From Sphagnum compactum (lineage: Eukaryota > Bryophyta > Sphagnopsida > Sphagnales), in NCBI GenBank assembly GCA_965153455.1, contig OZ234496.1, positions 6,643,207 to 6,707,206 on the forward strand: DNA of 64,000 bases, read 5' to 3'. Position numbers and translations under genes: made by a program. Shown one piece after another: positions 43,201-56,647 of the stretch. A model generated the notes under the pieces. That model did no database searches, was not told the DNA's origin, and worked only from the letters and a program-made list of their open reading frames with translations. How positions within the stretch are numbered: the first letter of the stretch is position 1; each line of letters opens with the position of its first letter.

Positions 43201-46200
43201 AATGGGTTGTTACCACAAGGGATGGTTCTTTTAGGCTAAGAGTTTTTATCAAGTTTACCTCCCCTTTCTTTAGTTGATTTGCTTCACTCGACTGGTGGAG
43301 GGTTTGGTTTTTAGTGGTTTCCTTTTCCTCCTTGTGGCCCGCCTTTGTTGGTCTATTTGCATGCCTATACTTTGGTCCTTGCCCCTTGTTTCCTTTTCTC
43401 TCCCTTTCATGGGTGCTTTCTTTCACAAAATTTGGCAAGGTTTCATCAATTGAAGCTCTAATTGTCAGGTGTTTTAGTTTAGTAATTTAATTAGGTCTTA
43501 GTTGATTAAAATAAATTGAATTAGTTTAATTAGTTATATTTTATATCATAATTGATTTAAGTGGGAATGGGGTTCAAGATATTTGGTGTGTGGAATATAA
43601 TCATAAGTTATTGAATCTTTATAAAAAATTGGTGTGTTGGATTCTAACACACATAAATTTATTATGCACCTTTTTTCATTTGTTTTGATGCACATCTATT
43701 GTTTGCATATTGTTGTGTTTGTGTGTTTAAGCTTGGATTCCTAAATAGTAGGTGAGTAGTTTTTTTTTAATCATCAAAAGTCAATTTAATTATGTAATGT
43801 TAGAATTGCATTTGTGAGTTGCATTAGATTTTTAAGGTTTTGTGTTTTGAATGTGATTTTGTGCCACAAGTGCTATGGAGGTTCATTTTGTTTCAACATG
43901 TTTGTTGTTGTGAGTTCATTTTCATGTACACTAAAAAGTTTGCATCGACCCAAAGGGAGGAGTTATAGTTGAAAGGTGTTATTGATTTGTGTAGGTGACT
44001 TTATTGATTTTACATTCATTTTTGTTAAATCACTTTCTAGGGCATTGAATCCCAACTAGACTTGGGTACTAGATTGTGAAGGAAGTGAAGAAAAGTAAGG
44101 TAAAAACAATACATAAAGAGGAGGACCCTATTTTGGTCACAAGGCCCTCCTTTCTATCCTTTACTTTTTTTTTCTCCCTCCCTCTCTCTCTTCAGGTGGG
44201 GCATCACCAATTGGTAGTAACAACAATGTCAACAATAGTAAAAGCAACACCATGCCACCATTATCATCACGATGGTGTCATTGTTAACAAGAATCGAAAA
44301 AGGGGGGGGTGTGTGCAACGGGGAATGGCAACAATGTTCCACATTGATCCTCAAACCTTTGAAGTTTGAGCTCAACCAAAGGTTCAAAAGCTTCAACATA
44401 GGCTCAAGATAATGGAAAAAGGTGTTCAATCCAAAATGGGTTTTTTTTTTTTTTCTTATAGAAATTTTGGGCATTGTGATTAGATAATAAAAAATAATAA
44501 TAATTCATCTCAAATTCCATTTCGGAATTAATTGCAAATAATTCATCTCAAATTGCATTTTGGAATTAATTGCAAATAATTCATTTCAAATTCCATTTTG
44601 GAATTAATTGCAATTTTTTACGGAAATTCTTATCTTCTAAATATGGTGTCACATCTGGGTGTCATTTACATTAGTGCAGTCCTAGAAAAGAGCTTTACAT
44701 GTATGTATAATTTGTAACCAATTCGAAGACAAAAATTTGTAAAGGGTTTTTCATGGGTGTGGGAAAGTGGTGTGTAGAGTCATTTTTCAACAAACTTTTA
44801 ATACCAATTGCTTGTGCTAATAAGCATAACTACCCATAACCCACATGTGGTGGAATGTCACACTAGATTAGCAAATGTGCAATGCTACATTACCAAATTT
44901 TGAATTTTTGTCATAATTTTCAAATGAGAATTACAAAAGTGGGAATTTGTGGTATGAGAAGTTCATTTTCACTTTGTGTTGTTTAAGGTTGTGCATATGT
45001 GTTTAGTTTTTTTCATAGAAAATGTTAGGCTTGGCTAGGTTTGTAATTCAATGATGAGATCTTGTGACAAAAGTTACCACATTGGGGTTTATTGATCAAA
45101 ACTTGCCCATGCATTTTTCCACTAAACAAAGTTGGAATTTAATGGGAAGGGTTAGGTTAATGTAAATTTGTTTTGGCATTATTGTGGACATTCATGGATT
45201 TGATCACCAAAATGTTCCATTGATTGTTTATGGTGACATTAAGTGGATGGTTAGTAGACCACAATTATTGTGTTCACAATAAGCCCATGTTTTTTTGACC
45301 CTACGAAATATTCTTAATGGGTGCAAATGTTTTAGATTAAGGTTAGATTAAATCCACAAGTTCAACATCCCTTGGAAATTAAGGTTGGAAAATAAGATTT
45401 AGGGTTAAGGTTCACCATGGAGATTCCATGAATTTTTGGAATAGGGAACACTTCAAGCAACGTTATTGGGGTTACCAGTAAGACTTATATTTTGCTACCA
45501 CATGTCATGTTTATTGTGATTTTTTGCTTGATTAATTTCAGTCCTATTTGTATGATTCAAATGCCAAATGTCTATGAACTATTTGTTTAATTGACTTCTA
45601 TTAAGATTGAATTGACCTACCTTGCAACTTAAATCTTTCATTGAAATAATAAATATATGTCCTACATTGAACAATATTGTTACTAGAACTACATTGGGAA
45701 TAAAATTTCATCTGCACAAAAAAATGTGTCATTAAAGCATACAAAAACTAAACTTTTGAAAATGCACACATTATATACACCTATTTAGAAGTTACAAAGT
45801 TCAAAATATGCATATTTTGCATCAAATTTGAAATTGTTCAAAATTTGAATTTTTTTGGAACTATAGGCTACATGTAAGATATTGCCTATGCAATGGTTAG
45901 TTTCCTTTGAATTGACTTGTAGCTTGCAAAATTTTATATCCCTCCGTTTCTCTTCAGAAAATTTGATGAACTCATTGTTTTAGAAAGACTTTGCATACCC
46001 CTATTCAACCACAAATTCCCAAACACATAATTAATTAAACACAATGTCTCTTGCACTCATACAACATTTATATAGTTGCATTACAAAATTATGAGCAAGT
46101 GCAAATGCATGGAAGTTAAGGTTATAAGGTTTACAATTTAAAATTGAAGAATGAAAACCAAGCAAAATCTTTTATGGATTCCTAGTTTAGGTTTTGTGTT

Positions 46201-48304
46201 GTAAGTCATTGTTGCCCATGTGGATTCAATCCAACATAGTTTAAAGCACTTGGACACTTAGACAATCCAACCAAGTAAGGACACACCTTCTCCAATAAGT
46301 AGTTATCCTCTATCTCACTATTAAATGGGTGGGGTAGGATGTAGGAAATAGATACATTATCGATGTATTTATAAGGGCAATTGTCTATTACAAGGTATTA
46401 ATTGTACCTAACTACCTAAACCCAAGCCTATTTTTTGTCCAAACTTTCTTCATGTTTTTCAAAACCAGCTCTCAATGCGGATTTAACAAATGGGGAATGA
46501 ATGTTTCCAGACATTTTTCAACACCACACACAAATGTAGGATTGACCCCACTTTTTTCCCTTATTAGAAATTGGACCATGAGTTTTAGGTTATGTTTGGT
46601 TGTTGTTGACCAAACATCAAAATCAAACCAAGAACTAAACAATTCCAAGAATTCATAACAATTGGGTCAAAGGCTTACAAATTTGTTTCCACAATTTGTC
46701 AATGCGGGAATTATTGGTCTCCATTTCTTTCTAGATTTTAGATATGATATTTCATATAGTAAGCCATTCACATCAAACACCACTTCTACAAAATGTGGGG
46801 TGTAGTTCACTAGTCCTTGTTTAGTGGATTAGTGAATCCAATGGATCCCCATTTGGTCTTATTAAGTGAAAAAAATGAATTCACTCAAAATCCAAATGAA
46901 ACATTTGACAAATAGGAAACACATTTAGAAATGATGGACCTTGTTACCTAGTTGCTTGCTTGGAGTGGAAATATTGCAAGTGCCCCCCAATAGATTAGGA
47001 TTTAACTCTTTTGTGGCCATGATATTGTGTTCGGTCTTGCCACCACCCTTGGGAACATTAACTTGTTGGTCAAGTTTTGTTACAGAGAAGAAAACAAAAA
47101 CCTTTATCAATAACACCATATTTGCTTGCAAATATCAACCAATATAATATGGAACATTTTGTGATTTTGTCACATTTAGTATAAGGTCAATTTCTAGTTG
47201 GCTTGGAAATTAAATATTTTGTTTCTATTAGAGGTAAGAAAATTGTTCAATCAAAAGGAACTCAAGATTTGTGAAAATGGAATATATATCAAATTCATGC
47301 ACTTTGCTCTATAATTTAAGCTTTCTCAAGCTTTTGACAATGTTTAAATATATAACTTTTAATACCTATTTTTTAGCTTATTAAATGAAATTATAACTTT
47401 TATTGCAGTTTAAAAAAAGAAAGGCTCAAATATAATTGTCATATCTTCTCAAGAAAAAATTCACACTTGAAATGAAGTTAAGTTTGGTGTTTTGTTTTAC
47501 AATCAACAATTTGCAATATTACTAGAGATATGTAACATGTTTTAAATAGTGACATAAACCTATAACCATTTCCAAGGTGCAATTGCATCCCAACTATTAC
47601 AATTAATAATGAGTTTGAAATTTAATTATGAATTTTTTTTATCAACAACATTGTTGTTCATTTTAGTTTATGGTTTTGGATGACAATAAAACACAAAATA
47701 ATACAAGCAAAACACACACATATATAAAGAATCACACGAATCTAGTGGTTTTGTGTTGTGTAATCCAAACTATTATAATATTATAATGTAAATAAATAAA
47801 TGGCAAACATATTACATATAAAGTTGTTCAACAATGTGGAATATTTATGAGGAAAAAAAATCCAATTTCAACTAGTTTTTTTTGGCATTTTCACCTTGAT
47901 GTAAAAATTATGTAGATTTTTTCAATTAAAAAGTTATGAATGTTCAACCTCAATTTTTATTTATATTGAAATTCATTTATTGTACTTAAATTAAAGCATG
48001 AATTAAAAAATTTAATGGACCTATTATTTTGAAACTTTCTGAATTGAAATTTATACCAAAATTTATATATTAAAGTTTGTTATCACATTGAGTTCTCCCA
48101 AACCACAATGGTCCTACCATACTCTTGGTACCCTTGGAAAAGATGTAATGAGTGCAAGTGCACGAGGTTGTTTTTAATGTTAAGACCAATGTTGGGCGGG
48201 TCTTTATTTTTTATGATAAATATTGGGTCCAAGTATGAGATTGTTTTGAAAAACCTAACCCAATTCTATTTAAAAATTTTATTTACATATTTTCAAGACT
48301 TGGG
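43201..48304. other. AT-rich intergenic DNA
   Basis: No recognised gene or transposase domain on either strand. Contains a 38 bp tandem repeat (44499-44612) and a run of Ts (44443-44454). The remaining open frames are short and composition-driven. Confidence 0.5.
44499..44612. repeat. Three copies of a 38 bp tandem repeat
   Basis: AATAATTCATCTCAAATTCC followed by GGAATTAATTGCA starts at 44499, 44537 and 44575. Copies differ at only a few positions. Confidence 0.92.
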
Positions 48305-48365
48305 CAGGGTTTCAAAATTTTGCAAAACATAATTTCACCTGGGTTTCAAAGCACCAATTCTTAGA
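48305..48365. repeat. hAT-flanking direct repeat, left copy
   Basis: CAGGGTTTCAA at 48305, then TGGGTTTCAAAGC ~40 bp later and CCAATTC. The same order occurs at 52113-52172 in the same orientation, on the other side of the transposase relic. Either could belong to a transposon end. Confidence 0.55.
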
Positions 48366-48505
48366 CACGTGATACAATCAGTTTACAAAACCAATTTTTG
48401 CATATCAGTTATTACAAATTTTATTATTTGAAAAAATAATTTTTAATGTTCAAAAATAAAAAAATTGCACTAAAAAAATGAAAATTCTAAAAATAAATCA
48501 TCAAT

Positions 48506-50938
48506 TTATATGTCCAATATTTCATCTTGTTCAAATGAACCTTCAAATTTTTCTAACTCCTTTTCAAAACCTAAATCTGTTTGAATTAATTCCACTAAAT
48601 TGGAAGGCAAGTTACATCCATCTCTAAGATCATTTGGCCAATTTTCGCTCATAAAAAAAATAATTCTAAGTAAGTATGTTTGCTAAAGAAAAAATTCTTT
48701 TTGTTTCAATTTGTGACCCTATAATGTTTAAGATTTTACAAGCCAAAAAACAAATTGTAGGAAACATGGTTTCATGTTTTCCCCACCATTGAAGAGGACA
48801 TTTGATGTCTTTGGGATCCATTTGGTAATGTTTGGAAATCAATAATTCCCTAGTGACAAGTTCCTTTGATGGTTCACTTGTGGATGCAGTTTGTTGAAAA
48901 ATATCCAAATTAAAATTTTCATCAGATGTTTGATCTACACATCTAATATATTTTATCGTTGGATGCAAATGATGATAACACTTCAAAAGCATGAAATACA
49001 AAGTCTCTTATTATATTCATCCACAATACTTACACCTTCTTTTTGCCCAACAAAAGAAAATACTAGATGAAAGCTTTTGAATCTAGGGTTTAACATCAAA
49101 GACCACATGTTGTGAGCTTTTTTTAATTCAAATTTTCTTTAAAAAGAAATAAAAGAATCCAAAACACCACAAACTTCTCTTTTGATGTTGGAAGCAAAAA
49201 AAGATAACTCAAAAGCTATCCCAAAATCGTCATCAATCAAACTAACTAGGGCAAATAGGTTTATAATTTCTTTTTTGAATTTTAAACACATAGTAATGGC
49301 AAACTGTAATGCATTAAAAAAAACTAGCGGCTCCTAGATTGGTTTAGAAGATAATTAAGCAGTCACAACAAGAAATAAGGAATCCACAATTATTTTAGAG
49401 ATGTGCCAAGTAAGAAGAAGAAGCACTATTCCACTTATTTTGATAATATTCTGCCTATTATAACAAAAAATAATAACATCCTTGAATTGCAACGCTTCCT
49501 GAAACATAATGATTTTGCTAGCAAATCTATAAAAAAATTAAAATTTCAATGTTAGAAGATCTAATAGAACAAATCAATAAGAAACAAAAAAGACAATAAG
49601 TTTGGAAAAAAATTATAGTAGATTAAATAATCACCTCGTCTTCATTAGAATATTTAATTTTCGTAGAGGTTAGTTCAAATATGAATAAGCCTTGTTCCAT
49701 TCCTATCTACCTTTTTTTTAATTTTTTAGGCCAAGTTATAAATTTATGCAAATTTGATTTAGTAGATTCGATTGAAACAAACTTGAGATTCCTACAAACT
49801 TTTTCGTCAATTACTAACATTTGACATGCTTTGGAAAAAACATGGCCAAAATAAGAACCTTGAAAACTTTCATCTAAACCAAGGACTTCACATTTTAAAT
49901 AGATTTTAAAGCAATTATCATAGTATGTAAATTTGTGCCCTCATCTTTAACATAGGCATTGATTTTGTTTCTTAACCCATTGATCAAACAATTTTGTCAA
50001 ATTGTTAACTAATGCTTACCCAATAGTTTTTGTTGCCTCAAACAAACCAATAATTATTTGTTTAGGTTGTTAATTAGATCCCAAAAAGTTTATAACAAGA
50101 GCAAATATATCATGCACACCCTTTGACATCCACAAGTCAAAGCTTACTGTGGCAAAAATATAATCTGTTAATTTTGGTAAAACATACATTTGTTTTGTTT
50201 TTTCCACTAAGTTAAGTAATATTTTTTAAGAATATTGTTTTCTAGAAGGGAACACAACTCTAGGAGACAAATGTAATATTAAATGTTTAAACCATACACT
50301 TTCAACAAACTGTAATGGTAAGTTATTTTTCACAGTCAAAAGGCCAAGGTCTTGCAAAAAATCTTTTTGTTACACATCATTCTTTTTGAAAGGTTCTTTT
50401 ACAACAAAAAAAGCAGATATTACACTTGTTAAAACATTTGGCCTTTTATATTTGTAGGTTATCTTTCAACACTTCCTATTATTTCATCGTTAATTTCTTC
50501 TTCAAATTTCTTTGCAATTATAGAATGATTTGCAGCTACATGTTTCTTAAGAGCAATTATACCATAAGTTTTATAATAAGTTATTAATCCTTTTCTTTCT
50601 TTAATTCTTGGATTAGGAATATTTATAGCATTATCATAACATAAAATACATCTCATGACTTAATGGGATGCAACGTCAACTTTTTTCCCATCATTCACAT
50701 AATAAAATGCCCAACATAAAGAATTTTTGTTATGGCCTCTCCAAAAAATTTCTTTGAACATGTAATTTTTGCAATTTTTTTTCATTATTTGTTCCCCATT
50801 TTCTTCAACTTTGTTATTTTCTATTTGCACATTTTCACTTTCTACTTTTTCCACATGTTTTTCAATATACATTTCATTTCCATTGGTTTGATTTTCTTCA
50901 ATCAAAATTAAATTTTCATTTTGACTCGACTCCCCCAT
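48506..50938 (-). mobile_element. BED-finger hAT-superfamily transposase, broken
   Basis: Read on the minus strand, fragments in order match a plant hAT transposase. There is an acidic N-terminus (50938-50660) and a BED-type zinc finger (CILC ... KKHVAANH, 50653-50500). Next comes a KNDV-stop-QKDFLQDLGLLTVK block (about 50380-50320) and FVESVWFKHLILHLSPRVV (about 50315-50255). SFDLWMSKGVHDIFALVINF (about 50150-50085) is followed by a stop. The C-terminal dimerisation domain reads CPLQWWGKHETMFPTICFLA and IGSQIETKRIFSLANILT (48820-48670). A further tail SENWPNDLRDGC ends at 48506. Stops and frameshifts between these blocks make it a relic that cannot encode transposase. Confidence 0.85.
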
Positions 50939-51339
50939 TTTCTGCCAGAATATTACCTATCCTGAAGGAGAAAAATAAATATGTTTTTGCCAAAATAAGG
51001 TTCTGCCAACTATATGAAAATCAACCTAAACATTTATAATAATTTTTAAAAAAAAAAGATGCAATGTGCTGCAAAATTACATAATGCAATTGTGCAAATG
51101 AAATGCAATGTGTAAAAGTGAGATGCAATGTGTATAATAAATGTACAATGTCCAAATAATTCTTGCACATAATATATAAACACATTGTCAACCACCATTT
51201 CCCAAAACATGGATAATCAAAAAAACTAATCAACAAACAAATATTGAAAAAAAAATTCCCACCTTCCAAGTTTTGCTTGTAGAATTTGAATTTGGACAGC
51301 TCTTCCATACTTGCAAAAAAATAAAGGGGGGGTACTAAT

Positions 51340-51835
51340 TTGAAACAAGAGGAGCAAAAGTAGTAGTGTCGAACAAAAGGAGCAAGGAGTAACAAAATCA
51401 CGGGCATAGCATAAAGGTACCTAAGTGAGCAAGAGCAGCAACGTTGAACAAGACAAGCAACAATGTTAAGCAACAGGGAAAAAACAACAACATGGAGCAA
51501 GAATGGTAGCAACGTCGAGTAAAAGGAGTGGAACAACAAGTCAAGCAAGAGAACAACAATGTTGAGCAAAAGGAACACCGGTGTCAAGCAAAAGGTGCAA
51601 AACATAGGTCGAACAAAAGGAGTAAAACAATAGGTTGAACAAGAGGAACAAAACAACGCATCAAGCAAGAGGAGCAGAACAACATGTCAAGCGAAAGAAG
51701 TAGAACAATAGCTTCGAGCAAAAGGAGCGCAGAGCAACAATGACATCGAGCAAGAAAAATAGTAAAACAACAACCTTGAGCAAGAGGAGCGGCAAAAATT
51801 CGAACATAATTAAAGCAAAACACTATTAAGCAAAC
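51340..51835. repeat. Degenerate GAGCAAAAGGAGCAA tandem array
   Basis: The motif (G)AGCAAGAGGAGCAAAACAACA with TCGA insertions recurs about every 20-45 bp with many variations. It produces a long spurious minus-strand frame (51021-51668) rich in Leu, Cys and Phe. It lies upstream of the hAT relic. Confidence 0.75.
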
Positions 51836-54147
51836 CAACTAATTAAGCAGATTAAATTAAGAAAGAAATAAAGAAAAGATAAAAGACCAAAAATAACTCA
51901 TACATAGTGGGCACTTTGTTTTGAAACACTTGTTTTATAGCAAGTAGTAAGCGACGTTGCTTGCTTGTTAAACCCTAAACCTAACTAAGCCCTAAACTAA
52001 TTACTAACTATTGATTAAACATTGATTAAACAACTAAACCCTACTAACTACTAACACCTTAATTAATTCTAAATCTTGAAACCCTAACCCTAATTTTTAA
52101 AAATACCCTGTCAGGGTTTCAATAAAATTTGAATACACATTTGATCAAGGTTTCAAAGGCTCAATTCTCACATTATATAAAACCTTGCAACTGGTGGTAG
52201 AAGTGAAATTTAATTCTTGCAGAATTATTTCACACTACTATAACAACAAATTTGCACTTCACATGCATACATTCACTATTTCTGCCTTGATTCTCAACAC
52301 ATTTAACACTGCCATTCATCAAAACACCATATTCATAATTATTTCATATATCCAGAATTTACATTTCATAATACATCATAAAAAACTCCAAAAATAAGAT
52401 TACAATTCATTTCATCATATTCTAATACTATAAAAAATTCACACAATAATATAAACATAAAATTCACTGCAGAAGTTTGTGCTTATCTATATTACTGAAA
52501 ACATGAATAAAAAATATAGTAGAATCCCATGTTTTGTGGAAAAAAATCAAAACAACAATTAAAATCTCTAGTATATCAAAATAGAATCTATGGTTTTCTA
52601 CTATAAAGTCCCCTTAGCTCCTCCCACTTTCCCAAAACTGTGCGTCTAAGAATCCAAAAAAAATCTCCTTTTCCCCATATTTTCCCTCTTTGGGCAATCA
52701 CAAGTCACATCATTATGATTCAAAACCAACAAAAATTCAAAATTCAAAACTAACAATGCTCCATGAACAGTCCCTTTCCTAAATGTCTTGTTCATCCAAA
52801 TCATGTAATCATCCTACCCCTTTAACAACTGGGTTCATAAAGGGCACCATTCAATGTGATACCCTGAGGGTTTCAGATTGAAAATTGACTTGAAACCCTA
52901 TCCGGCTCTCACGTTTTTTTTTATACCTATTCGACATTGGTTAAGACCTCTGATTGATTTCAACTACCAATGAAATTAGAACATTAAATGGTAGGTAAAG
53001 CCCAAGGCTATGGCCTTTACCAAAGTAGAGGCATAAGGCAAAGTTGGGCTTGAACCCATATTCTTGCAAAAGCCCATAGCCAAGCGCTTTACCCTACACA
53101 AAAATACCACAATTACACAACAATGTGACAATGACAAGGTGGGAAGTAGGGTTTATAATTTCGTTAAGCATGCGCAAGAAACAAATGAAATTTTTTTACA
53201 CCATTTTTTAAAACTAGTTTTTACTATTTAGAGAGAGCTTCTAATAACTTGTCGCCATTTAATGTTAAATCCCTATTGCCTAGGATGTTAGCCAATGACA
53301 CAACATCAAATTTTTTTCAAAAATAAAATAAAAATCATTGGTCCCAATACCTATACTTTTTTTTTTTAAAAGACAAAAATTAGGTAGTTACTAGGGTTGG
53401 GTGGGTATTACAATTTTATGACACCCATTGGGTCTGGTTTTCACAAAATAATTTACAAAAGGGTCCGATTCTCCCCAAAAAAACTTAAATTTTTTTTTTA
53501 CGTCGAGCGAAGATATCAACATTCTAAAAAAAATCAACTAGTTTTCACAATGTTGGTTTTCAAAATTTTGATAATAGTCGATTATCTTTGTCGGTTTTCA
53601 CAAACTGGGTATTATTTTATATTTTAAATTTAAAAAATTAGAATTAAAATTAGAATTGAAAAATTATGATTTGATTTCTTTTTTAACAACAACTTTGCCT
53701 TCTAGAAAAAATTCAAAATCAAAAGACCTCTAGTTCAAAGTTTTTTGAAAGATTTTAATCATCATCATTTAAAATAAACTTTCCAAGCATCATTACCATT
53801 TGACTTGGCCTACCATTAATAAATACCTACCACCAAATACTAACCTTCTTTGGGATCTCCCATTTCCCAATGCAAATTAGACCTGACAGCCACATTTTGA
53901 TGTGGGTCTAGCATGAAAGTGTCCTTTCTTTAACCCTAATTAAATTAGGCTAACTTAACACCGTACCTTCAAAGTTCAAACCCATGGTCTATGAATGATC
54001 GACAAGATCATTAAATAAAACATTGTTCCATTCTGCATAAAAACATAATTAAGTTTTGATGCTCATAACTTCTTTCTGATTGCTTGCTTGTACTAATTTT
54101 GGATGGTGGCTAAACCCTGACCCGGGTAATCAGTCAGACCTTACCCC
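51836..54147. other. AT-rich intergenic DNA
   Basis: No gene seen. Contains scattered telomere-like CCCTAAA/CCCTAACCC motifs (51970-52095), the right copy of the CAGGGTTTCAA direct repeat (52113-52172) and a tRNA-like SINE candidate (53030-53099). ATACCCTGAGG plus CAGATTGA motifs at 52858 recur near 54296. Confidence 0.5.
53030..53099 (-). repeat. Possible tRNA-derived SINE fragment
   Basis: On the minus strand GGGTAAAGCGCTTGGCTATG resembles a tRNA D-arm/A-box region, and 25 bp later GGGTTCAAGCCC resembles a B-box. The spacing is shorter than in a real tRNA and no cloverleaf closes, so it is not a functional tRNA gene. A comparable region lies at about 63590-63655 (minus). Confidence 0.35.
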
Positions 54148-54250
54148 CGGTTCTCAGATTTTGTCGGTTCTTTTTTTAAAAATCGATTCTCACATTCGGT
54201 TCTCAGATTTTGTTGGTTCTTTTTTTTTTAAAATCGGTTCTCACACAATT
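54148..54250. repeat. 49 bp tandem duplication
   Basis: CGGTTCTCAGATTTTGT(C/T)GG followed by TTCTTTTTTTAAAA and TCGGTTCTCACA occurs at 54148 and 54197. Confidence 0.85.
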
Positions 54251-54479
54251 GAAAATCAATAGTTCGGTTTTCAGTAAGGGTATCACTCATGGTAATACCC
54301 TGAGGAGATCAGATTGAGATGCCTGAATGATGTCAAAGGGTATTTGTGACACCCGCCCAACATTGGTGGTCACTAGTTAGGTTTACATAACAAATTATGT
54401 TTTGGTTTTTTTACATATTTTAATCATTAAATCCATCAAGGGCCGCTTATCTGGGTCTGAACTCCGAACTTGGAAGTCC

Positions 54480-54665
54480 CTTTATATGAAAGGGGTCGGT
54501 CCTCCGGGGGAGGCCGGCCTTAACAAAGGGTCGGGCACACTTTTTTTGTGGCCTTATCCGGATTTGAGGGTTACAGCCAATGAGGGAGGCGCCGAATCCT
54601 CCCTAGAGCGTCCCTGATTGGTGCTCCCTGCCACAAAGGATGTGGCTGTAGCCTGTGCCTATAAG
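54480..54665 (+). promoter_or_regulatory. Candidate light-responsive promoter of PsaO
   Basis: This GC-richer stretch lies 410-600 bp upstream of the PsaO ATG. It contains a reverse-strand I-box (GGATAAGG, 54552-54559), CCAAT (54576-54580) with a nearby inverted copy (ATTGG, about 54618), and a TATA-like CTATAAG (54658-54664). I-box and CCAAT elements are common in photosynthesis genes. The assignment is by position and motif only; a 5' UTR intron between here and the ATG is possible. Confidence 0.4.
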
Positions 54666-55075
54666 CGCTTGCACCAAAACACACCATACCAGCAGATCGC
54701 TCGCTGATATTCCCATTTCCAGCAAACGATCTGTCGCAACAAACAATCCCGTGTAAGCGAAGCAGCAAATCCCTTCTCTATTCTCTTGTATCATCTGCAC
54801 ATTTTCTAGGATTTTTTTTAAAAAAAATTCTGTATGACTTTGCCCTTCTCTGATTTTTGTTTGATTTTGTTTCTGTATCATTTTGCTCTTCTCGGATTTT
54901 TTTTGTTTTGTTTTCTGTATGATTTTGCTCTTTTGGGTAGGCGGATTTGAAGAAAGTCGAGTCTTCGTTGTTGTGTGTAGAGCTGCAGTGGCGCCGTGCA
55001 GAGTTGTTACCTCAGACTTTTTCTTGTGTGTCAATCTTTGTTTGTGTGTGTTTTGCAGGCATTGTATCTGAAGTT

Positions 55076-56647
55076 ATGGCAGCAACAATGGCTACAATGG
55101 CAGTTACAACTCCCGTCGTCGCAGGACTCGGCGGATCTTCCTTGAGAAGAAGAGCAGCTTCTCCTTCCAAAGTTCAGCTCACCTCAGGTTTAAAGTTCTC
55201 ACCGTGTCTGTCTCTGTTATCGTGTATTACCATTTGCAAGGGTTTCATATCCATCATCCTCTGCAGTGCTCGTCTGACTGAACTGTCTTGTGTGATCTAC
55301 GTCTACAGCGTTCGTGAGCGGAGGCAGAAGCTGCTCTTTGATGACCCCAAGTCTACAGCTGGGCCGCCCCCTCTGCATGTCACGCGTCACTTGGTATGTA
55401 CATCCTTCTCTTCTTCACTGTGATTACACCACATATGAATTTTGGCACTGAATAAATGGAGAAAAACAACTTTCGCATCTTTAGAAAAGATGTAGCAATC
55501 TGAAGATGAGAAATCTGTTTTTGAAGCTACGGTTTGTGTTGATGGCAATTGGGTGTATGTGTTTTTTCCCCTGAGGTTTGGGTGAACAGCTTCAATAGAG
55601 ATTGGTTGCGGAAGGATCTTTCTGTTGTTGGATTTGGCCTCATTGGCTGGCTTGCACCCTCCAGCATTCCTGTCATCAATGGCAACAGCTTGACTGGTCT
55701 GTTTCTGGCAAGCATTGGACCCGAGCTTGCTCACTTTCCCACCGGTCCTTCTCTCACCTCACCATTCTGGTAATATAGTCTCACAAGTTCTCTCCCTGAT
55801 TGAACATCATATCCGCTTTTACTATGTCACAATGTGTTTTCAATGCCTGGCCGACAGTCAGTCAGTGTCCTCCTTGTAGCAATCTTACTGTAGCCCACTG
55901 CCAGTGTAACATATTTTGATTGTGCTCAAAGTGCATTGATCCTTTGCAAAATGTTGCTGCCAACAGCCATTTCCTTGATTCCAATATTTCTAGACTTGCC
56001 CATCTTTTTCCCCCATATCAAAGGTCTTAAATAGAGTAGGAAAATTTTGACATTTATAATTCAGTTGGGAGGTCTACTTATTACTCAAGAATTCAGTGTT
56101 AGCACTGGAATATACATTTTACATTGTGGTTATATCATCTTTGCTCAAATACAATTGTTCTCTTTGACATTATGGGTATGGTACTGGTTTTCAAATTTTG
56201 TGAACATGGTCTTTTTGACAGACATTCTACAGGAAAATTATAGAGTTTTCAGGGTTTTTTACTACGAATCTTATAGAGCTGCTATTAACCATGGGTGGTG
56301 TGTGAGGGAATTTGTAGGTTGTGGTTGATTACCTGGCACGTTGGGCTGTTCATTGTGCTAACTCTTGGCCAGATTGGCTTCAAGGGCCGCAAAGATGGAT
56401 ACTGGTCAGTATTGTTGTGAGTTGTATTCAGTACACATTTGTTTTCTGTATTTGCTTTGGAAGAAAGTAGGACGTTGACATCTGACTTTGTGTCTTTACG
56501 TAATTGTGTGAGTTTGTGATGTGAATGATTTCAGATTGGTATTCTAGAGTTCTCTGTGATTGTAATTGGGGTGCTTAGTCTTTGTTGCCATTCTTCAGTC
56601 TGGCACATTGCTAACCATGACATCTATTTGTTTGCAGGGAAAGTTAA
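55076..56647 (+). CDS. PSAO: Photosystem I subunit O (PsaO), nuclear-encoded
   Basis: Exons 55076-55187, 55309-55393, 55590-55769, 56318-56404 and a tiny last exon 56638-56647 join in phase to ~157 residues. The first two exons encode a Ser/Arg-rich chloroplast transit peptide (MAATMATMAVTTPVVAGLGG). The mature part begins near CFNRDWLRKDLSVVGFGLIG. It contains WLAPSSIPVINGNSLTGLF, GPELAHFPTGPSLTSPFW and WHVGLFIVLTLGQIGFKGRK, almost colinear with Arabidopsis PsaO as I remember it. Two membrane helices are evident. PsaO sits in the thylakoid membrane beside PsaH/L and helps bind LHCII in state 1-2 balance. The C-terminus is uncertain: splicing after TACTG gives YWES, whereas reading through gives a stop at 56420. 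The first ATG after an apparent leader acceptor (TTTTGCAG, 55053-55060) is used as start. Confidence 0.94.

Noticed and set aside
51021-51668. 215-codon open frame on the minus strand, Leu/Cys/Phe-rich
   Set aside because: It arises from the degenerate GAGCAAAAGGAGCAA tandem array; no domain, no splice or codon signals, and its hydrophobicity is a by-product of the repeat.
51967-52095. Telomeric repeat tract
   Set aside because: Only scattered CCCTAAA/CCCTAACCC motifs, not a continuous array; too degenerate for an interstitial telomere call.
53030-53099. Functional tRNA gene on the minus strand
   Set aside because: A-box and B-box-like motifs exist, but no acceptor or anticodon stem closes; a SINE remnant is more likely.
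54947-55075. N-terminal extension of the PsaO frame
   Set aside because: It contains a likely leader intron acceptor and lacks transit-peptide character; the ATG at 55076 starts a typical transit peptide.
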